Shown: piece by piece, positions 54,801-64,000 of the stretch | Numbering within the stretch: the first letter of the stretch is position 1 | Layout of the letters: the number at the start of each line of letters is the position of its first letter | NCBI GenBank assembly: GCA_022316685.1 | Contig: JAKJHU010000056.1 | Coordinates: 2,409,872 to 2,473,871, forward strand | Length of the DNA stretch: 64,000 nt | Direction of reading: 5' to 3' | Origin: Progne subis subis | Lineage: Eukaryota; Chordata; Aves; Passeriformes; Hirundinidae | Notes under the pieces: generated by a model | Seen by the model: only the letters and a program-made list of their open reading frames with translations | Told to the model about the DNA's origin: nothing | The model's database searches: none | Position numbers and translations under genes: made by a program

Positions 54801-57009
54801 CTGTTTTGCTCATTAAGCTTTCTAGAAATCGATCTTGAGAAATTAGCTACCAAGACAAAAGGTAAAATTTAACTCAAAGATCTTTCTTTTACCCAAGAAG
54901 AGTGTTAGGTATACAGACAGCACTGCAACTGCCAATCAGCTTTCCTCTTTACCTTCTTATGTTTTTATACCAGTGCTCATTAACATAGCATCTGATCATC
55001 AGAAATTCTCTTTAAGCTTATTAAGATTTTAAAATATTTTTAGCAAGTTAATTAGAATACATTAACAGAGCTCATCTGTGTTCACCCATCATGCATATTT
55101 TATTTCATTCAGGCAAATTGCTTTTAAATGAAATATTAGATCTAGGAAGGGTGCACTGTTGGGTAGTGAACAATACAACCCCTCAGAACAAAAAAAACTC
55201 TCTCACACACCCTAATAGCTTCATGCCACTGAAAAGTGGAGACTTTCCGATGACAAAATGCTTTTTTAAATTCCTATTCTTATTACAATCCTCTGCAGCT
55301 GTGTTGTGCATACACGGACCCGGTGTATCATCCTTGCACCTGAACCATCCTCTGCTACCCTCATGTTCCCCTACAATCAATCAAAGTTAAAGACTACGAG
55401 TCCATTGCAATGGGAGCCAAAGGTCCAGCTAAGGACAAGGAGAGAACATTTTCACCCCTCACACTGTAATTCAAAGGCTTTTACAAATTCACACTTGGTG
55501 GGTCTGTTTTTCCTCTGCTGATGGTGTGTGAGGCTATCACTTGATCTAAAGGCAGGAGCCCAGTTAGAAGCTCTGGCACAGTGTGGCACAGGTTTCTCAC
55601 AGCCACGGGTGCACATGGGTTTGGCAGAACAAGAACAGCTGACAAAGGATGAACCTGAAACATCCTTTGCTTTAGCAATCATTGTAAATGCCTCCCTCTA
55701 ATGTGCACTCCATGTCACCAAGTATAATTAAATAATCATTTCTGAGGAAAAGGGAGACAACAAAAATTACCTTGGCATGTTTTTGGCATGCTGCTTGCAG
55801 AATTTTACTCAAGTCAGATGAAGTCCATCACTGGCCACCGAAACGTGACTACAATTCTATCTAATAACAAGATGTTCCTCAAGATCCTGATACACCTTCA
55901 CTCAATCCAGCCAAATAAGACATCTTTGAAATTATTCCTTTATGGCTCAAATACTTCCTATCTGAGGAAGGATGGAAAATCACACTAATTTCACCAGCAG
56001 TTCTCAAGTTAAGCGATTACTTTTAGAGATCAGCAAAAATAAACGGATAAACAAAGTTTGCCAACCTCACGCTTGATTCAGATTTTGCACTCTCACTGCA
56101 TTTCAATTAACCTGCCACAGATTGCAGAGCTGACATATTTGATTCAGATAGTAAAGAAAACACTCATAAAAAGACAACAGGTCTGAATCCTTTGATGGGT
56201 GATCATACAATCCATATCAAAATTCACATTTAAGTCTCAGTCACCACACATTTCATGATCTGCATCATTAACACTGTCTGGTTTGAGGGATTTTGATAAT
56301 CTCTTTGACAATCTATAGCAGTTCTTTATCTCCAAGGCACTGATGCCTTTTAACCAATGATCATTATTTAGGTATGCTTTGTGCCTGTAGCCTTCCCTGA
56401 GATGTTAATCTCCATAATTCAGGAGGCTGCTCTTTTATAAACTGCTGCCATACTCCCCATGTTTTCTTCCACTGATGAACCCCCAAATCAGGCGTGTTTC
56501 ATTCAGCATTTGGCTGAACACACCAGCCACACTGACATGGGGATATTTTAGGCACAGCTGAGCAACTCTATGGGAATTTCTTCCAAAGACCAAGAGAAGA
56601 GAACTGTATCAATGGAGGGAGTCCCTTTTCTCTGGATAAATCACTATCGATTGCACTGAACCCAAACCCACTCTGCCATAACCTTTTCCTCCTATTTCTA
56701 CGTTTATTAATAAACTCGCACATCAAAAGCATAAGCTGCAGTCTGCACTTTTTTCTCAAGCTTGACCAGACAAAAGTTTTATGCTTTAAAGGAATTGACA
56801 GCCAGAGAAGAGATTTCACCTCCTTGCCCCAGAGCTGGAGTCCAGCAGCTGCCTTGGCCACAGGGATCAGCTGGGATCTCTCCCCAGACCTCTCTGCATG
56901 CTGAATAACGAGCCACACAATCCCAAAAGCCTATCTGCTGGCATTAAAAAACAAAAACTGCCTTGGTTTATTTTGTAGCATTTAAGCAGAGATATGCCCT
57001 ATCTTAAGG

Positions 57010-57029
57010 AAAAAAAAAAAAACAAAAAA
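57010..57029. repeat. A-rich run
   Basis: Thirteen As, a C and six As. Confidence 0.85.
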
Positions 57030-59128
57030 CCCCACATAGAAATCAATATAAATTTCTAGTAGCACCCTAAATTGCAAAGAGTATGGCTTGAATGAGCAAT
57101 GAAGGCAAACCGACATCTAAATGTCATTTAGAGTGACCAAAGACACTGAAATATGTTTACAATTAAGGCTATTCTCTAGATGAAGGAGAGGGTAAAGTAA
57201 AGCATGGCTACCAGACAATAGTAAAATAAAATGCAATTTAGCAAAGCACATTTTGTCATTGGCCTACCCTGGCGCACGCTCCTTGTTCCTACAGCAGCAA
57301 CAGTGACTCATTTATCCAAGCCAGCACAATTTTAAGAAATTCCTATAATATCACTGCCAGAGCTGTGTCTGTAGCACAGCCATGCTCAAGCTCACCTGGC
57401 TCAGGATTTTAATGACAACCTGGAGCTCTCCACTGCTTTCAGAAAGTGCCCTGTTAACTCAGCCTTCCCCAGAGCAGCTCAGAGCATGTTAGCCACCCCA
57501 ATCCCCACCTGCCTTTGTCATCCCTCCAGAGAAGTCTCAGCTATCTTCATTAAAAAGCCAAAAAACTTCTCCTGTCCATTCCCTCTCTCCTCCCCTTCTC
57601 CCAGAAACACAGCATGGAGTACTCAGGGCCAATTCTTTTCGTTGAATTTTCTTCTGCAAAGGCCAAAATCTTCCAGTACCTAAAACCCAGCCCCAGCTAA
57701 GTATGGGACATCACTGAATAGCCACTGAACCTATCAATCAATTTTAATTTTTAATTATTGTTTTTAGTTATCTTTATTGTTGTTGTTATTTTAAAGTAAA
57801 AGGGTGCTCACGTATTTCTTTCAGATGCAAAAGGATAAGGTTTCCATTTTGGGTTCATCCTCTGGGTACCTGAGATGTGGTTCACCAAAATCCAGCATAC
57901 TCTCCGAGTCCCTTTCACTACACCACATCCAAGCCTCACATAAAACAGCAGTCAACAAAAATGTACAACATCTTTTCCCAATTCCTCACAGTTAACACAT
58001 TAAGTGGCAATAAAGGGTGCAATGACTTTCCAAGGGCATGTACCTGTTTAATTATTCAAAAGAGAATTGACTCAGGCACCATGGTATGAAACACTAAAAT
58101 ATGCAAACGAAGTAAATTATGGGGGGAAGCAACAAAAGAGAAAAAAAAGGGATCATGGTGAGAGGAACATATGGGAGCACATTCTGATCGTCTCGTGTTT
58201 CTGAGTTTCTCTATATACATGTGTATAAGAAGGAAAGCTTGTGAAGTGACGGGGAAATTATTATTTACTCATCTCAGTACTCTGACCAGAGTCTTGAAAC
58301 AATCTAACCATGCCTAGAATTTCCTAAGAGAGTGTTATTTTCACCTATATACATGAAGCAATTTCAGAAAAAGGAATGTTTACACCTTTCTAGACAATCA
58401 AATCTTACTGCTGGGAAAACACTTGTTTCAACACAGGCTGTATAGAGCAGAAGAAAAGATGCAGGACCTGATCCATGAGTAAATCTCATTTATTCTAAAT
58501 TAAGGGTCTGAAATAACTCACTAAACTAATAAGACCAGGTTAAGAGAAAGGTATCATAACACCAATTCTAGCTATTTGTCCATAAAACATGAATGTCCCA
58601 TTAAAACAAAGAGCATTTGATTTTTGCCTTGGACCAGAGCAAATGTCTTTCCAATCAAGACATCCAGTGAATTGAATGTCTCTTGTAAGCAGGTGCTACT
58701 GTGTTATATTTTCATCCAAACTGCTGAGAATAAGCTAGAAGAAAATGACAAAGTAAATTGAACAAGAAAGTGTCTGATCTTGATGAATAATTCAATGATG
58801 CAATGCAACAAATACTGATTTTTTTTTTCCTGGTAAAGGCAGTCTACAACTGTCCTTTGCTTAGAAAAATGACCTTCTGATGGCAATTATACTTTTGTCT
58901 TTAGGCATTGGACAACAGTCTTAGTAATGCCCATGATTCCAGTTCACAGCTCTGCTGCTGATCTCAAAGCAGAGATTTCTCTGCTTTCCTGCTATATCAT
59001 CTAATCTTTTTTTAATAACATAATCCAGCTGCTGAAGAACTTTAGCTATAATATCAAGCACACTGGTCACTTTGACTATTCTGGTCACTTTTCTGAAGTC
59101 CTAAAAGGCCCCAGAGAGCCCCAGAGCC

Positions 59129-59370
59129 ACAACCACCATTCTCATTCCCTGAGGAGGTGCTCGACTGCTTGGATAACGAGGGGCAGAGAAAGCCATCACT
59201 GCCAGTAAAAAGCTGTGACACACAAAAGTTGGGCTTGCTGCAAGAAAAGGTTTTGATAGTCAGGATAGCAATAGGTTAACCACCATTCCCACTCCCTGAG
59301 GAACTCCCTGAGTGCGTGGATGACAACGGTGCAGGCACAGAAAACCTTCACTCTGCCATGACACAAAAGT
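59129..59370. repeat. Diverged tandem duplication, period about 148 bp
   Basis: Copy 1 begins AACCACCATTCTCATTCCCTG near 59129 and copy 2 begins AACCACCATTCCCACTCCCTG near 59277. Both continue GAGGA..., share a GCTTGGATAACGA / GCGTGGATGACAA block, then GCAGAGAAAGCC / GCACAGAAAACC, and end near TGACACACAAAAG / TGACACAAAAG. They differ by many substitutions and small gaps, so the duplication is old. No transposon family was recognised. Confidence 0.8.
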
Positions 59371-62300
59371 CACTCTGCAGCCAGGACTGCCAGAGCCACA
59401 GGTCCAGAACAACCACAGTCTAATGAAAACAGAATTCACCAGGAAAGGGCTGAGCTGGATGCCAGTCTCTGTTCCCAGAAGTATGCTTTTTATTACCAAC
59501 AATTTAAAAAGGCAAATAAGAGTTCATCTGTAGCATTCCAGAATATAGACTGTGTTGGAAGAGCCCCATCACTGGGGAGATGAGCTCAGCCTGGTGGTAA
59601 CCAGAGAGCCAGAGAAATCTTCCCCAGGGCTGTGGTGCAGCACAGTGAATGCAGGTCTTTCTGTAAGCCATTCTTCACATATCAGTATTAAAAAGGGACT
59701 TATTCACTAGAAGATTGGGACTGGGAAAGGCTGATTTTGCCTTTTCTCATTTATTCTTTGCTCACTGGACTCTACATCTCTTCCTTGTTGCAGTCTTATT
59801 ATGACAAAACCTGCAGCAAATAATAGTCTGCTGTAGGTTATCAATACAGCCAGAAAAACAATAAAATTAAGAAAAAAATTAACCTTACTAAAATCTGTCA
59901 CACTTGGCATAACCAGGACTGTCGTAAGTACAAGTAAGGCACTCGGGTGCCTTTTTTCTGTCCCCTGCAATATTTTAGCATTTCTTGCTCATGAATACTC
60001 AGATTACATTTGGCAAGTTGGCAGCACTTCTTAACACCTTACAGTCTAATAAAAATATTTTTTTTCCTCTGTGCTAGACAAATCTGCCCACCTTCAACCT
60101 CTGCTACCCATAAAACAATTTATTCAAGTACCTTTACTCTGAGCACAGTTAACCTTTGCAACGTACAAAAGCTTCTGTGCCTCATAAATGAACAAAGAGC
60201 TCCTAATGAACAAAAAATCTTTTCCTGACTAAAAGTTTAATATTAATTCTGGGAATACAAAGTATAACATTACTACCCATATATTGTACATAATACACTA
60301 TACAGCTCATGCATCTTCTTTTTAAAAGGCTTCTGTTTTCAAATTACCTATTGTATAAGATTTCTACACACCACAAGGATGCTTTAGGTTTACGCTGGGA
60401 ATCAGAAAAATAATGCTCATGAAAAAGAAAAAGCCCATTTGCACTAGTTAAAAAGCCAAGGGATCAATGTAAGAGGAAAACAAGATTAATTTTGTTTTCT
60501 TCATTTCAAGGTTAAACCTCAAGGAACCTTAACATCTCACACATGGGTGTAAGTGTTCAGTGCATGGTCCATGAACTCCTGGCAGCCCATAATGCAAGAG
60601 AAACACATTGGTTGCCAAGGAGACTTGAACTTGCCATGCAAGAAGTCCAGTCCCATACTGAAAAATTTAGGGAACCTAGAAATTTTAAGTTTGAAAATCA
60701 ATTAAGAGGAAAGAAAGTGGCATGTGAGCAGCTTTCATCCTCCTTTTCCCAGTTTCTTACAGGGATGAGGGATCAGAACTGGACTGGAAAGCTTGAATTC
60801 ACCAGTGTCACACTTCTCTGTGGAGACATTTTACATTAAACCAAGTGCTGCTTTAGTTCTGTATTTTTAGCTGTATTTTAAATGAAAAACTGCACTGAAT
60901 TCTGCAGTAACACAACTGTTGATCACATTCTGTTTTGTAACAGAAGTCCTGTCAGATATTTAGCCTTAGTTACTAAAAACTATCTTCAGGGAGTACAAAC
61001 ATTTCCCCTCTGGCATCCTGTCAGTCACAGCAAATCTGTAAATAAACTGTCAAACTCCATTCCAATCATTCCTGAATCTGCAAGGGAAAAAAAACCAAGT
61101 AGTAAAATTGGTGCAGCTGGTTGTAGTCCCTGTAGAGCAGGGCTGATTTCACAGCTTTAATATGGTTCACTACTTCACAGCCAGTCCAATCTGATATACA
61201 GCATGCAGAAATGAGTGACACCTTTGCTAATCATTTTCTTAAACTTATCACATGTGGAGGTAATAACAGATGCAATGACTTTTCAAGGGCATGGACTGGT
61301 TAATTTTTCAACAGCAAATCGACTCAAGTTCTGCAAAATTAAAAATCCACTAAGACACACTGTCAAGCTATCTAAATTATGGAAAATCAAACAAAAAGGG
61401 AAAAACAAAGGTCTGGCCCTGAGCAAGACAGTGTTAGAACCTCTCCTTATATGGTCTTATGCAAAGTAGGAATATAGCAGCAGCAAACAAGATAAAATCT
61501 AAAGGGAGGCGCTGACTAAATAAAATGGGAAATTCTATGTACTATTACCTGGGACATATTAGCACCATTGTTCTGTAATTCATAACTTATTAAGTAATCC
61601 TGTAGGAGCTGGGCCAGAATTTTTCTGCCAGATATGTTTTGTTGGACCAGAATAGCCAACTGAGGAGTTTCTCAGGAGTTTCCACTGGAAAATGTGCAAC
61701 TGAAGAAAGATCAGAAAGACAGCAAATAAACACTATCACCTTGCTGCCTGTGGACTTAGTTAGGACATAAATCCCATTTACAGCAGGGACAGAGCCTGAA
61801 TTGGGATCTGCTTTATCCTGCAGATTTTCCTTCACCATCAAGTTATACAAAGTCACACTGTCTCTCTGGATTGGTGAATATTTCATAAGAGGCAGAATAG
61901 CCCCAAGCAGAAGACAGACTGACTCAAAACCCAATAGCAAAGACACTGGCTTGATTTATGTTAAATTTCGGTTCAAGACTCATTTCTGGTATCACTCACA
62001 AAAGGGATCTCCGTCTCCTAAAGGAGATGCATCCTTTATGTTTCCTCACAAAAGCCCCCTAAAATGTGACTTTAACTATGAGACAGTTTGAACAGAATTT
62101 TTTTAAAGCACATAATTTCTTATGAAACAAAACCACAAGTGTTTGATTGCAAACCCTCCCTCAGTCTCCTTGCTCAGGATAGCAAACATTTCATGCTGAA
62201 ATGCACCATAGGGAAGCAAAGAGCACCAAGGTCACCAAGGTGGAAAAAACTAACATCACCCCTTCATCAGGGTTGCCATATGGTCAGATTTCTGCTTTCA

Positions 62301-64000
62301 TGTTTCCTTTCTTAAGCTCAAATGTTGACTGGCTGGAAAGGGAGGAATACAAAATGCATCAAGGTTCACCGTATGGACCCTGGTCTCCTGTGCACTACGT
62401 GTGTCAGAGATCTGATATATCAGAGACATCATGCTCACCATGCAAAGGCTACATGGCCTATCAGCTACTATTTCCTTCCACAAATTCCCAGAAGAAACCC
62501 TGGGAGTCCTACAAAACATCTTCCATTCTCCTACCACACAGAAATCCAAACCATATGCTTCAAAGTTTGCAGAAGTAACAACTGCTGCTCTCCAGAACTG
62601 ACTGTCAACCTGGTTTATTCTCCTCTGCTTGTACACAAACATCTCATCCAAGCTGCAAATAACCCTCTGTGATCCTGAAAACTTCAGTGATCCAAGTCTA
62701 CACCATTGTACATGTTGGTGTTCAGGGTCCTTAGCAGAACTTTCATCTGAGAATTAAGCACCAAAAAAAGAAATTGCTGGGTCTGAATCTCATTTCCCAT
62801 TTAACAACTGAGGGAGTTGATAATCTCAGTCTAAAAATAGTCAATTCGTGCTCAGAACACCCTTGACAGACAGGAATTATCAGCATCCTGATTTCAAATG
62901 TGAGAAAAAAAATGAAGATACCCATCTAGATGAACTAGGACTGCAGGTCAAGTCTCCAGAGGGTCAAAGCAGCACCAAAACCAACCCCACGTTTTCACTG
63001 TGAACTGCAGCCATGGTTCTGCTTGACAATCAATGAGACATAAAAATCCAGCCTGTACACTTCTTTCTATCAAAGAAAAAAAAAAGCAACATTATTTCAA
63101 TTTCCAGTAAGGAAAAAAATGTTTTATTGGATTGTCCTTCCAGTATTAAAAAAAAATAAATAAATTTACTTTGCATACAGAAGTTTCAGCCCTAGAAAAG
63201 TCCACAGTGAAATACATTCCTCTCTGGCAGACAGCACAGCACAACACAGCAACTCCTGACATGAAATGAACCCTAAGATAACACCGTGACAAAAAGGGGA
63301 CTTTAAGTAAAAAGAATGCAATTATCCCAATGGGAGTTGCTCCAGGGCACCTGTGTTAACCCTCCTGCCAAAAATATTTTGAACTCTTTAATGGCTACAG
63401 ATGATAAGAAAAGTTATGATGAGAGAAAGTCTGTGAGGCAACACCTGCAAAGTGAAGTATTTTTAAGAAAAATGCTTCAGATACAGGGAGGGAAGTAATT
63501 AAAAACCCAAAGAAATATGTGTACTGCTGTCTTTGTTTTCACCCAAGCTGAACTTCCCCTGGAATTGAATCGCTGGCTCACTGGGGCAGCTAGCTGACAT
63601 CCTGAGCCACGAACAGGAAAAGCTTGTCTGGGAAATCAGCACAAAACTCAGGCTTGTTTGTTTGGAAAGGAGCCCACAAGTAAACACACACACACAGAGA
63701 CACAGACCAAGGTCTGCAGCACAGACAGCTAGGGAACAGGACTGGGTGATAAAGGACCAAAATCCTCCCTGCTGACCCTGCCTCAGTCTGATTTGCTTTT
63801 GGGAATGGCAGGTCCATGAGGCCAGAAGGAAAATCCAGAGCAGAGAAAACTCTCCATGGAAGAGACCAGGTTAGGGACCATTTATATAAACTGAATGCAC
63901 AGAAGTCCATGGGAGCTCATGGGATGCACCCCTGAGTGCTGAGGTGGTTGTCTGAGGTAATTGTGAGACCACTCTTTTACCTTTGAAAGGTCATGGCAAT

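Larger units (their letters stand above)
44907..64000 (-). other. XYLB: XYLB intron upstream of first exon seen, over 19 kb
   Basis: No XYLB exon could be found between base 44907 and the end of the window. I looked on the minus strand for the expected preceding motifs (an E-x-RAL-x-EGQF segment and the xylulokinase TGDNPASL region) and saw nothing. The interval holds two CR1 pieces (48498-48812, 51241-51318), A/T runs at 49789-49833, 50995-51025, 54787-54800 and 57010-57029, a diverged tandem duplication (59129-59370), two splice-bounded open segments and the longest ORF in the window (47980-48708). Everything else is unremarkable AT-rich sequence. Confidence 0.75.

Noticed and set aside
57396..57435. 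40-base segment with a GTGAGC donor and an open frame ending VVIKILSQ on the minus strand
   Set aside because: The acceptor is poor, the segment is very short and its phase matches no neighbouring candidate exon. Likely chance.

Overview
The window looks like a stretch of bird nuclear chromosome. It is AT-rich and gene-poor. Its recognisable interspersed repeats are truncated CR1 LINE copies, some ending in the CR1 3' octamer pattern (ATTCTATG-type), and I see no Alu, L1 or rodent SINE sequence. Nothing looks bacterial or viral apart from one possible old LTR. The species cannot be fixed from sequence alone.

The only protein-coding gene I can support is the 3' end of xylulokinase (XYLB), on the minus strand. 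Four spliced coding exons at 44848-44906, 40921-41008, 38631-38725 and 30783-30866 join in phase and encode the last 107 residues, including the GGAS-type nucleotide-binding motif of the FGGY kinase C-terminal domain and the stop codon. All splice sites fit AG/GT consensus. The three introns between them measure 7764, 2195 and 3839 bases. No earlier exon was found up to base 64000, so the next intron upstream must exceed 19 kb and the first four fifths of the gene lies outside the window.

Bases 1 to about 30100 lie downstream of XYLB and appear intergenic. They hold seven or eight CR1 pieces (8.0-8.6, 15.3, 17.1-17.8, 20.9-21.45, 23.6, 27.0 and 28.1-28.4 kb), a 12-bp purine minisatellite abutting a CR1 (16955-17126), a 45-base T run (18095-18139), a CpG-enriched patch near 14 kb and a possible LTR at 30.1-30.6 kb. 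In other vertebrates ACVR2B follows XYLB on this side, but none of its exons were recognised here.

Bases 30867-64000 are XYLB introns. They carry two CR1 pieces antisense to the gene, several A/T homopolymers and TA/TG microsatellites, a diverged tandem duplication at 59.1-59.4 kb, a perfect 11-bp hairpin at 40.5 kb, a strongly G-poor segment (34.1-35.5 kb) and a few splice-bounded open segments that could be cryptic exons. I did not find a convincing undescribed system; the findings are leads of modest strength.
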